Positions 40,671-48,786 of a DNA stretch of 62,170 bases are shown in pieces. Source of the stretch: an uncultured Acetatifactor sp. (lineage in GTDB: Bacteria > Bacillota > Clostridia > Lachnospirales > Lachnospiraceae). Numbering within the stretch: the stretch's first letter is position 1; each line of letters starts with the position of its first letter. The DNA lies in assembly GCA_947625675.1 (NCBI GenBank), contig CANQPH010000014.1:1-62170 (forward strand). Direction: 5' to 3'. The notes under the pieces are model-generated. The model had not been told where the DNA came from. It saw only the letters and a program-made list of their open reading frames with translations, and made no database searches. The translations under genes were made by a program, and so were the position numbers.

Positions 40671-41737
40671 AGCTTCCACTCGTCCTTCCAGTCGATGCAC
40701 ACCTTCTCCCCCTCAAAGCGCAGGGGAAGCCATACATAGTCCGCAATGGACGTATTGCGGCCCGCATCCCCGAAGGTTTCCCGGAGTTCTTCCTGGGATA
40801 TGCCCATTTCCTCCGCCAGGGCAGGCAGTTCCTCCCGCCGTCCGGTGAACATATAATCAAAGGCTTTGCCGTAAAAGCGATAATTCAAATGCATCCGATC
40901 CGGCACCCAACGGTCGGCGCAGGCGATATACAAGTCTTTTTTCCCAGGCACCTTGAACACGCTGGAAATCTGAGAGTGGAAGGAGGTATCGCTGGGATCG
41001 CCCACATGGGGATTCCCCAGCACCCGATAAGGGCCGTGCCAGGTGTCCGCCACCGCCGCTTCCGATGGATTGGGCAGATAGCCCGTGGTGCCGGAGGTCA
41101 GCAGATAATGCTTGTTCTTTCGGAGGAAATGGGCCGTGGCCTCCCGCACGCAGGGAGGATTGGGCTGCGGAAAATGGGTGCTGTAGAACCCCGTCACGTC
41201 CGTATAATCCGCCGTCAGATCCGCACAGATGGTCTCGCTGTGCACCCGTTCAAAATAATAATAGGCCTTCCCGTCCGGCGCCACCGCCAGATCGAAGTCT
41301 CCGGCGTCCATGTTCAGGGGCCGCAGATCCTTTTTCACCAGAGTATAAGGGCCTAGGATATGATCCGCCGTCAAAACCGTCTCCGTCTGGGTGCCGTCAT
41401 CCCGCATGACTTTGACCCAGCACACAAACTTCCGGGTGAAACGGTTGTAGATGATATGGGGCCTGTCCAGTTTGGCGGTATAAGGATTCAGAGGGGAAGT
41501 CTCATCCTCCAGATCCGGAGGAATGATCAATCCCAGGTCTTTCCAGTTATAAAGATCTGCGGAGGAATAGCACCGGACGCCCCAGGTCCAGATCCCGTTC
41601 GTGCCATCCGTCTTTTCCTTGTTTTCCCCATACCAATAGTACACGCCTTCCACTTCGATCACGGATCCTCCATGGGCCTGGATCCTCTTGCCTTCCATGT
41701 CCAGCCACACCTGGCCGGGATAAAATCTGTCATACAT
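40655..41737 (-). CDS. GH43-family glycosidase-like protein
   Basis: 360 residues. Five-bladed propeller signatures: AHGGSVIEVEGVYYWYGENK near residue 21, RCYSSADLYNWKDLGLII near 55, DRPHIIYNRFTRKFVCW, and DAGDFDLAVAPDGKAYYYF near 143. The pattern is close to the GH43 branch that includes galactan beta-1,3-galactosidase-like enzymes; specificity is not certain. Cytoplasmic. GAGGAGG before the ATG. Its last five codons are part of the 16-bp repeat array. Confidence 0.8.
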   Translation of the reverse strand: MYDRFYPGQVWLDMEGKRIQAHGGSVIEVEGVYYWYGENKEKTDGTNGIWTWGVRCYSSADLYNWKDLGLIIPPDLEDETSPLNPYTAKLDRPHIIYNRFTRKFVCWVKVMRDDGTQTETVLTADHILGPYTLVKKDLRPLNMDAGDFDLAVAPDGKAYYYFERVHSETICADLTADYTDVTGFYSTHFPQPNPPCVREATAHFLRKNKHYLLTSGTTGYLPNPSEAAVADTWHGPYRVLGNPHVGDPSDTSFHSQISSVFKVPGKKDLYIACADRWVPDRMHLNYRFYGKAFDYMFTGRREELPALAEEMGISQEELRETFGDAGRNTSIADYVWLPLRFEGEKVCIDWKDEWKLEDYE

Positions 41738-41774
41738 AAACCTTTCCTCCTCGCCTCGGCCCCCTTTTTACGGC

Positions 41775-42034
41775 TTTCCGCTGCGACTCTCTTTACGTGA
41801 CTCTTCGGTAACTCTTATGCGACCCTTCTGTAACCCTTCCGTGACTCTTCTTGACCTCTCTCCATGATCTTTTGCCGCCGCCCCCTTCTGCCTACGCAGC
41901 TCTTCTGCCTACATATTTATTCTTCCTGCACAATTTTCTGCCTGCACAATTTTCTGCCCGCGCAATTTTTCTGCCTACATATTTCTTCCGCCTGCGCAGC
42001 TCTTCTGCCTGCGTATTTCTTCTGCCTATGCCGC
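41775..42034. repeat. Low-complexity intergenic region with 11-bp and 17-bp tandem repeats
   Basis: From 41886 to 42034 a 17-bp unit of the TTCTGCCTGCACAATTT type repeats about nine times with drift. From 41775 to 41875 a shorter pyrimidine-rich unit (GACTCTTC-like, about 11 bp) repeats. The region starts 16 bp after the nagB stop codon and runs toward the GH43 start. No gene or clear promoter was seen in it. Confidence 0.75.
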
Positions 42035-42049
42035 ATGCGATGCTTGCAC

Positions 42050-42790
42050 TCAGCGATCCTCTTTCGGCAGGCGGGCCGCCGCTTCCTCATCCGCCACCAC
42101 CAGCACGTCAGGATGAAGCTGCAGGACGGAACCCGGTACCTGCGGGCAGATGGGGCCATGCATCACCTGATACAGAGCCTCCGCCTTTTGGGAGCCGCTG
42201 ACTGCCAACAGAATCTTCTTTGCCAACAGAATCGTTCCCACCCCCATGGTGTAAGCCCGGCGAGGCACTTCTTCCGAGGAAGTGAAAAAACGTTTATTGG
42301 CTTCTATGGTCCGCTCCGTCAGATCCACCATGTGCACATCCCTGACAAAGGCGTCCGAGGGCTCGTTAAAACCGATGTGGCCGTTGTGCCCCAGTCCCAG
42401 AAGCTGCAAATCGATTCCTCCCAGGGAACGAATCAACTCCGTATAGCGCCGACACTCCAGTTCCCCCTCCGGATTCCGCCCATCCGGCAGGAAAGAATAC
42501 CCTTCCCGAAGATTTACCCTGGAAAAAAGGTTTTTTTTCATAAAATAATGGTAGCTCTGTTCGTCATCCGGGCCAAGTCCCACGTATTCGTCCAGATTCA
42601 CTGTGGTGATCTGTCCGAAGTCCAGATCCCCCTTGCGGTACCACTCCGCCAACTGGTCATAAATCCCCAACGGAGTGGATCCCGTGGCCAGCCCCAAGAC
42701 GCTTTCCGGCTTCAAAATCATCTGGGCGGAAATGATGTTGGCCGCCTTCCGGCTCATATCCCGGTAATCCTTTGCGATGATCAATTTCAT
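42050..42790 (-). CDS. nagB: Glucosamine-6-phosphate deaminase
   Basis: 246 residues, normal for NagB. It converts glucosamine-6-phosphate to fructose-6-phosphate plus ammonia. Visible are the phosphate loop LGLATGSTPLG (about 34-44), the catalytic Asp in TVNLDEYVGL and the catalytic His/Glu block LGLGHNGHIGFNEPSD (about 131-146). Cytoplasmic. It points to amino sugars in the substrate, or simply amino-sugar recycling, within the xylanase-containing unit. GGAAGAGGTG precedes the ATG. A 9-bp hairpin (42820-42840) lies in its leader. Confidence 0.95.
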   Translation of the reverse strand: MKLIIAKDYRDMSRKAANIISAQMILKPESVLGLATGSTPLGIYDQLAEWYRKGDLDFGQITTVNLDEYVGLGPDDEQSYHYFMKKNLFSRVNLREGYSFLPDGRNPEGELECRRYTELIRSLGGIDLQLLGLGHNGHIGFNEPSDAFVRDVHMVDLTERTIEANKRFFTSSEEVPRRAYTMGVGTILLAKKILLAVSGSQKAEALYQVMHGPICPQVPGSVLQLHPDVLVVADEEAAARLPKEDR

Positions 42791-42819
42791 AGAATCACAC
42801 CTCTTCCTTTTTCAATACC

Positions 42820-42840
42820 GTCATCCTCCCCGAGGATGAC
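42820..42840. other. Perfect 9-bp hairpin upstream of nagB
   Basis: GTCATCCTC, loop of 3, GAGGATGAC. It sits about 30 bp before the nagB start. No T run follows, so it is not a standard terminator. It could be an operator for a dimeric repressor or a leader structure. Confidence 0.5.
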
Positions 42841-42887
42841 ACGCATCCCGTGATACTATGATTGTAACTTCTCTTCTGGTTTCTGTC

Positions 42888-43000
42888 CATCACAAATTTC
42901 AGTTATTTCAACACAAATTTCAGTTATTTCAGCAGAACATATTTCAGTTATTTCAGCAGAATCGCAAATTTCAACAAAATCATAAATTTCAATTATTGCA
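42888..43000. repeat. AT-rich tandem repeat between xylanase and nagB
   Basis: Units built on AAATTTCAGTTATTTCA repeat five times with variable length (21-24 bp). The array begins 8 bp after the xylanase stop codon and is much more AT-rich than the genes around it. Confidence 0.75.
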
Positions 43001-43007
43001 ACGGGAT

Positions 43008-44057
43008 TTATCCTACCGCCTTCAGAACGCTGTAGTAGGCCTCTTTTCTCTCGCACCTTCCGGGATTCTCCCGGCCGCCCGGGCCCTCCTGGAACAAAAG
43101 AGGGTAGCTCCGCTCCCTGCGGAAGCCGGAAAGCCAGCTGGTCTCATCCAACAGATCCCAGAAGGTCACAGAAGTCACGTTGGCAAGGCCCTTCTTTTTG
43201 GCGTCGATGAGGATCCGGAACAATTCCTGATACCGCTCCGCCAGCCGATGCATGGACTCCCGGGAAGGATCCGCATTGTGCATATCCAGCTCCGTGATGT
43301 GGATTTCCAGGCCCAGGGCGCCGTACATTTCCAGCGCCGTCCTGTAATCCTCCATATTGGGATGATCCATGAGCAGGTGGGACTGCATCCCCATCCCGTC
43401 CACCAGGCCCTTCTCCATCAGGGGCTTCAGAATTTCCTCAATGATGAAATCCCGTTTCCAGGCCTGGGCCGTTTCATAATCATTGTAAAACAGGGCCACG
43501 CCGGGAGCCGCGTACTTTCTTGCAAATTCAAAGGCCTTGAACACGTACTCCTTTCCCAGGATCTTGTACCACAGAGATCTCTGGCGGAAATCCCCTTCGT
43601 CCACCGCCTCGTTCACCACGTCCCAGGCATAGATGACGCCGGGATAATTGGTCTGCACGTAATCCAACACGGAATGAATGTAATGTTCCAGCCTGGCCAG
43701 CATCAGCTCCCGGTCCGCCAGTTCTCCCTCCGCATCATAGTTCCGATAAAAGAACCACTTGGGCGTCTGGTTGTGCCAGGCCAGGGTATGACCCCGCATG
43801 GGAATCCCTTTTTCCTTTGCGAACTCCAGAAAGGGTACGGCCTTGCCGGGATTGATCGCCGGCTCCTTGTCATACCGCTCCGGGTGGGCCAGGTTAGCCT
43901 CCCAGTCCAGAAAGAACATGGGCTTCATGTCATTTTCAGCGGTAAAGGTGGAAAACTCTTCCTTTACCAGCTCCATGTGAGAAGGCGTTTTCAGATTCCA
44001 TCCCGAAATGGCCGCCCCGATTTTAAAATAAGGTTCATAGGTCTTTTTCAGACTCAT
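43008..44057 (-). CDS. GH10 endo-beta-1,4-xylanase, intracellular type
   Basis: 349 residues from the ATG at 44057 (GGAGGAGG upstream). Single GH10 TIM barrel with acid/base E150 in WDVVNEAVD and nucleophile E256 in ITELDMH; RGHTLAWHNQ and FYNDYE are also family blocks. No signal peptide or binding module, as in the intracellular xylo-oligosaccharide-cutting GH10 enzymes. The start lies 23 bp inside the 3' end of the ABC ATPase gene, so its translation is coupled to the exporter genes, an unusual pairing. Confidence 0.93.
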   Translation of the reverse strand: MSLKKTYEPYFKIGAAISGWNLKTPSHMELVKEEFSTFTAENDMKPMFFLDWEANLAHPERYDKEPAINPGKAVPFLEFAKEKGIPMRGHTLAWHNQTPKWFFYRNYDAEGELADRELMLARLEHYIHSVLDYVQTNYPGVIYAWDVVNEAVDEGDFRQRSLWYKILGKEYVFKAFEFARKYAAPGVALFYNDYETAQAWKRDFIIEEILKPLMEKGLVDGMGMQSHLLMDHPNMEDYRTALEMYGALGLEIHITELDMHNADPSRESMHRLAERYQELFRILIDAKKKGLANVTSVTFWDLLDETSWLSGFRRERSYPLLFQEGPGGRENPGRCERKEAYYSVLKAVG

Positions 44058-44955
44058 TCTTTTCCTCCTCCGGTGCCGACAGCACCACTTTTCCATTCTG
44101 AACCTGAACCCGCACTCTGGCGTCCGCCAGCTTCAGTTCGTCCAGCATTTCCCGGGGGATCTGCACCCGTCCGGCCCGATCCAGAATGGCATATTCATCT
44201 TGTGTATCCTCTTTGCGCCAGTCAATATTGCTCTCCTTCAGACGATCCGCATATTTCTCCCGCAGGATGCGCTCGCTGCTGATCTTGCCGTCCCGGATGG
44301 CCACCACCCGCTTCACCTTCTTGGACAGGGCCACGTCATGGGTCACGATCAGGATCGTCTGTCCCCGGCTGTTCAATTCCCGGAAAATATCGAAAATATA
44401 ATCCGCCGTCTTCGCATCCACGCTGCCCGTGGGTTCGTCCGCCAGGAGAAGCTTGGGAGAATTGGCCAGGGCGATGGCGATGGCCACCCTCTGCTGCTCG
44501 CCTCCGGAAAGCGTGTTCATGCGGCTGTGCCTTTTATCGGGCAGTCCCACCATCTCCAGCAGCTCCAGGGCCCTGGCCTTCCGCTTTCCACCGTGGGAAA
44601 ACTGCATGGGCAGCATGATGTTCTCCAATGCGGACAGATAGGGCACCAGGTTCCGTCCGTTATTCTGCCACACGAAGCCCACCGTATCCCTCTTGTACCG
44701 GGTCAGTTCCCTGGTGCTCATAGTAAACAGATTTTTGCCGTCCACCTTCAGGGCTCCCGCGCTGGGCCGGTCCAGGCCGCCGATCATGTTGAGAAAAGTG
44801 GATTTGCCGCTGCCGCTGTTACCGATGAGGGCCGTCAGTTCTCCGGTCTCCACGGTCAGATCCAGACCCTGCAGGGCCAGCACCTCCGTCTGTTTGGATT
44901 TATAGATCTTCACCAGGCCTTCCGCCTGCACCATCGTCTCAGGCACGGGGCTCAC
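44035..44955 (-). CDS. ABC exporter ATPase with C-terminal AbrB/SpoVT-like domain
   Basis: Up to 306 residues. LolD/MacB-type ATPase: Walker [10 protein letters not shown], signature LSGGEQQRV, Walker [10 protein letters not shown]. Residues about 247-300 add a small beta-rich tail ([19 protein letters not shown]) like the AbrB/MazE swapped-hairpin fold, normally a DNA-binding module. The start is uncertain: GTG at 44955, GTG at 44946 with GGGGGTGA 5 nt upstream, or ATG at 44934. It overlaps or directly follows the second ATPase and works with the FtsX permease. Confidence 0.87.
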   Translation of the reverse strand: MSPVPETMVQAEGLVKIYKSKQTEVLALQGLDLTVETGELTALIGNSGSGKSTFLNMIGGLDRPSAGALKVDGKNLFTMSTRELTRYKRDTVGFVWQNNGRNLVPYLSALENIMLPMQFSHGGKRKARALELLEMVGLPDKRHSRMNTLSGGEQQRVAIAIALANSPKLLLADEPTGSVDAKTADYIFDIFRELNSRGQTILIVTHDVALSKKVKRVVAIRDGKISSERILREKYADRLKESNIDWRKEDTQDEYAILDRAGRVQIPREMLDELKLADARVRVQVQNGKVVLSAPEEEKNESEKDL

Positions 44956-45790
44956 CCCCTTTCCCGGAGGTTTCCCGGCTCAGGATCTCCCGAACGTTCT
45001 CCGCCAATGTCTCGTCAACCGATTTCTCTGCAGCTTCCTCCGCCAACGCTCCGCCGGCGGCTTCTTCCGCAAGGGTTCCCGCCTCTTCTTTCATCGTTAC
45101 TCCGACCTGGTTGCCGTTTTCCAGCTCTATGATCATGTCCCCGGCGTCCATCAGCCCCGTGTCGTGGGTGGTCATGAGGATGGTGACCCCTTCCTTCCGG
45201 GTCAGTTCCCCCAACAGCCTGGTGATCTGGGCCGCCATGGCGCTGTCCAGCTCCGCCGTGGGCTCGTCCGCCAGAAGAATCTGGGGCCTGTGGGCGATGG
45301 CCCGGGCGATGGCCACTCTCTGCTGCTCGCCTCCGGACATCTCCGCCGGCATATGGTGCATCCGGTTTCCCAGGCCCACCATTTTCAGACATTCCTCCAC
45401 CCTTTCCCGACGGCCCTTGCGGATCCCCGCCAGCCTCAAGGAGAACTCCACGTTCTGGAATGCCGTCAGGGAAGGGATCAGGGAAACCGCCTGAAATACG
45501 AATCCCATCCGGAGCCGGCGCAGATTGTCCCTCTCCTTCTCTCCCAGGGAGCTGATCTCCCGTCCCCCGATCAGCACCTTTCCCGAGGTGGGCACGTCCA
45601 GGGCCCCGACGATATTCAGCAGGGTGGTCTTCCCGGAACCGCTCCTCCCCTTCAGGATGGTGAATTTGCCCTCCGGAATGGTCACGTGCACATCCTTCAG
45701 GGCTTCAAAATAGCCTCCCGCCACCGGAAATTTCTTTCCCACATGACAGATTTCGATGGCAGAGCCCATGGTTTTTTCATTCTTGCTCAT
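44939..45790 (-). CDS. ABC exporter ATPase (MacB/LolD type)
   Basis: 283 residues. Walker A GRSGSGKTT, Q loop, signature MSGGEQQRV and Walker B LLADEPTAELD. A 50-residue C-terminal tail made of AEEAA-type repeats (EEAGTLAEEAAGGALAEEAA) is unusual for this family. Its start overlaps the permease stop by one base (TAATG). Two ATPases with one large permease suggest a heterodimeric ATPase pair. Confidence 0.9.
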   Translation of the reverse strand: MSKNEKTMGSAIEICHVGKKFPVAGGYFEALKDVHVTIPEGKFTILKGRSGSGKTTLLNIVGALDVPTSGKVLIGGREISSLGEKERDNLRRLRMGFVFQAVSLIPSLTAFQNVEFSLRLAGIRKGRRERVEECLKMVGLGNRMHHMPAEMSGGEQQRVAIARAIAHRPQILLADEPTAELDSAMAAQITRLLGELTRKEGVTILMTTHDTGLMDAGDMIIELENGNQVGVTMKEEAGTLAEEAAGGALAEEAAEKSVDETLAENVREILSRETSGKGGEPRA

Positions 45791-48786
45791 TATTCTTCCC
45801 CTAACTTCAAGGCTTTCGCCACATCCAGCTTCCGCACCAGCACCACCAGCACCAACAGGCAGAGGAACAGCACTCCGCCGATCACGCCGTACAGCCGCAC
45901 CATATCCTGCCTCTGGGTGATCAGCCTGAGGGGCAGCACCTGGTCCGAGGCCGCATAGGCGGTCTGCAGGATGGGCACGAACATTCTGGAGGACAGCAGG
46001 CCGATCAAGGTGCCCGCCAGCACCGCAAATCCGCCGCAGAACAACTGCTCATTGATCAAAATATGGAAAATTTCCCCTCTGTGCATACCGTTCGCCCGCA
46101 GGATACCGAAGATCATTTCCCGGGAACGGATGGAGAGGATCCAGTAGATCAGATACCCTGTGGCGCAGAGGATCATGGTCATCAAAAAGCCCATGGTGAG
46201 GATGCCGTTGGTACCCTGGAGCAGAGGATCCTCCGTCACCGCATCCAGATCCGCCTGCCTGTCCACGTACTTGGCCAGCCGCACCTCTTCCTCTTCCAGC
46301 CATTCCGAGAAGGTGGCGGCGGTGCCGGTCTCCGCAGCCGTATCAGCTCCCGCAGCAGCATCGACTCCCACAGCGGCGGTAGTCCCTTCAACGGCATCAG
46401 TCCCCACAGCTGCATCAGCTCCCGCAGCGGCATCGATCCCTGCGTCAGCATCAGCCCCCGCAACGGCGTCATCCCCCGCAGCTATATCGGCTCCTGCGGC
46501 GGCCTCTGCGGCGCCGTCCCCGTTCTTAATCCACACCTCATAGGGCACGGCGCCCCATCTCTGATTCAGGCTGGCGATATTGGCGATGATCAGGTACTTG
46601 GGCGTGACGGCCACCGTTCCGTCCGGATTCAGACTCATGGAGGAAGGCGCATATCCGGGCCAATAATCCACGAAATCCAGGATCACACCGTCCATCCGCA
46701 TCCGGTCGCTGTTGTAGAAAACAATGGCGTCTCCCGCCTTGAAGCCCAGCAGATCCCGGAAATTGGAGGACAGAAGCACTCCCTTCGGTTCCAGGGCCAG
46801 CTCGTTCAGATATTCATAATAATGCTTATCCAGCAGACCGCCGGGCATCACCGTATTTTCCCCGAACTGCTTGGTCTGGATCCCGCAGACGGCCGTCTCC
46901 AACCCGCTGTGTTCTCCGCCGTACAGATACCCTTTTTCATCATAAATCACTTTGGTATAGGACTCCGCATCGGGAAGGCTTCTGTATTTGTTGAAATCCG
47001 GCTCATAGTACTGCAGCTCCGTCACCTCTCCCTCAAAGCTGGTACCGGCATTGTTCCGCCAGATCTCCTTCACGATCCGGTCCGCCCCGTCCAGATAAGC
47101 CGTGTTCTCCCTGGCGTTCTGCAGGATGGTCCTGGCCGTGGTGGAGTGGAAAATGCCCAGGGAAATGGACAGGATCAGGAACAACATGATAAACTGCTGC
47201 TTCCTGCCGTTTTTCTGGTTCTCCATAAAGGAAATATAGGCGGCTGGCCCCCAGAATTTCTTCCCGATCCAGTAAATCAGGCCCACCAGCAGCGGCTGCA
47301 GCCGCAGCAGAAACAATCCCAGGCCCACGATGAACAGAGAAGAACTTAAGTACAAAAGAGGTTCCATGGGTTCTCCCAGGAAGGCGTTGGCCTCTATCTC
47401 CGCCTGTTTGCCGGAAAACACGTAATATTCATACAACGAAAGCCCCAGCAAAATGACATCCAGGAAGCAAATCTCCCACCAGGAACGTTTCCGGGCTGCC
47501 TTCTGCTGCTTCAGGCTGACGATGGACAGGCGGCTGTGCTTCAGGGCGGGCAAAGTGATCATCAAAATACACACGGCCATGGCGATCAGCCCGAACAGGA
47601 AAGCATCTTTGGTGTACACCACTGGCAGCACCCTGCCGGATCGAAACTCCAGAAAACTCCCTGCGGCCCCCAGGGCCCGGGCGAACAATTTGCCCAGGGG
47701 CAGACCGGCCAGAGCCCCCAGCAGCGTCAGGAAAATGCTCTGATAAAGGTAAAGCCGGAAAATCTGCAGGCCGGAGCTGCCCCGGCTCTTCATGACGGAA
47801 ATCTCATTCCGCTCCATGTCGTACATCTGGGCGGAGATCATGAACAGGAAGGCCCCCAGCAGGATCCACACAGGCACCTGCAGCAGGAACAGGGCCGCAT
47901 CGATCCTGGCCTGCTTTCTCAGATATCCTTCCAGAATAGGCAGATAAGGAGGATCCGAAAAAGTGCTTCTGTAGGGACTCTCTTCGATATAATACCTGGT
48001 CTGCTCCATCAGCCTTTCCACGTCCCCGGACTTCAGATCCCTGTAGTCCCACATGGGAAAGTAACTACAGTTGATCGTGAAATTCACGGCCTGTTCCCCG
48101 GTAAAATATTTCCGAAACAATTCCTCCCGGATCATGCAGTTGTTGTGCAGGTTCTCCGGCCCGATCCGCCAGTAGTCCTCCCGGGGATCGGCCTCTTCGA
48201 AGACGCCCACGATCTTCAGCCTGATGGGATTTCCTTCCGGATCCTTCAGGTAACTGAACTCCACCGTCTCCCCCAACAGGAGCCCGGTTTCCACCATGCC
48301 CGCCTCGCTGATGACCGCTTCCAGGCAGCCCTCCGAATCCACCCCTTCCTCGGAATACATCTCTCCGGAAATAAGGCTGGCATGTTCATCCAGATCTCCC
48401 ATACAGGAAATCCGCAGATTAAACACCTCCACGTCGTCCCGATGCATCTCCGAAACGGCATCGGAAACGGTCAAAGTATAATAATACAGAATCTGCCGCT
48501 CCGTCACCCCCAGCTGCCCGTGGATCTGGGTCATGAGTTCTTCCATACGGCTGATCGTGGTGCCGCCTCTTTCCTTCTTGGAGGTCACGGTGAGGATGTT
48601 CATGGCGGGCCAACTGCCGCTCTGGGCCAGGGATTGGTCGAACTCATCCTGCAGCATACGGTCGTAAGCGGCGTTCTGATACATGGGAAAGCTCACCGCC
48701 CCTGCGATCAGCAGCGTGATGCCGATCAGCAGGGAAAATCCCATCCACTTTTTATGCCACAGCTTTTGCAACATTACTTTAAGCAT
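45790..48786 (-). CDS. FtsX-like ABC exporter permease, two-domain
   Basis: 998 residues. TM1 is near 15-37, a large extracytoplasmic domain follows, then TM clusters near 300-500 and a second extracytoplasmic domain and TM set near 880-990. The order is that of a fused pair of FtsX/MacB permease halves. Residues about 757-829 are an Ala/Asp/Gly low-complexity stretch (units like GADAAAGVDAAAG) in the second outside loop. ATG at 48786 has GGAGGGG upstream. It overlaps the adaptor gene by 13 bp. Probably exports a lipid, peptide or antibiotic-like molecule rather than sugar. Confidence 0.88.
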   Translation of the reverse strand: MLKVMLQKLWHKKWMGFSLLIGITLLIAGAVSFPMYQNAAYDRMLQDEFDQSLAQSGSWPAMNILTVTSKKERGGTTISRMEELMTQIHGQLGVTERQILYYYTLTVSDAVSEMHRDDVEVFNLRISCMGDLDEHASLISGEMYSEEGVDSEGCLEAVISEAGMVETGLLLGETVEFSYLKDPEGNPIRLKIVGVFEEADPREDYWRIGPENLHNNCMIREELFRKYFTGEQAVNFTINCSYFPMWDYRDLKSGDVERLMEQTRYYIEESPYRSTFSDPPYLPILEGYLRKQARIDAALFLLQVPVWILLGAFLFMISAQMYDMERNEISVMKSRGSSGLQIFRLYLYQSIFLTLLGALAGLPLGKLFARALGAAGSFLEFRSGRVLPVVYTKDAFLFGLIAMAVCILMITLPALKHSRLSIVSLKQQKAARKRSWWEICFLDVILLGLSLYEYYVFSGKQAEIEANAFLGEPMEPLLYLSSSLFIVGLGLFLLRLQPLLVGLIYWIGKKFWGPAAYISFMENQKNGRKQQFIMLFLILSISLGIFHSTTARTILQNARENTAYLDGADRIVKEIWRNNAGTSFEGEVTELQYYEPDFNKYRSLPDAESYTKVIYDEKGYLYGGEHSGLETAVCGIQTKQFGENTVMPGGLLDKHYYEYLNELALEPKGVLLSSNFRDLLGFKAGDAIVFYNSDRMRMDGVILDFVDYWPGYAPSSMSLNPDGTVAVTPKYLIIANIASLNQRWGAVPYEVWIKNGDGAAEAAAGADIAAGDDAVAGADADAGIDAAAGADAAVGTDAVEGTTAAVGVDAAAGADTAAETGTAATFSEWLEEEEVRLAKYVDRQADLDAVTEDPLLQGTNGILTMGFLMTMILCATGYLIYWILSIRSREMIFGILRANGMHRGEIFHILINEQLFCGGFAVLAGTLIGLLSSRMFVPILQTAYAASDQVLPLRLITQRQDMVRLYGVIGGVLFLCLLVLVVLVRKLDVAKALKLGEE

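Noticed and set aside
40524..42034. CRISPR or iteron origin in the 16-bp and 17-bp arrays
   Set aside because: Units are too short and abutting, the sequence drifts, and no replication or Cas gene is present; slippage repeats explain them better.
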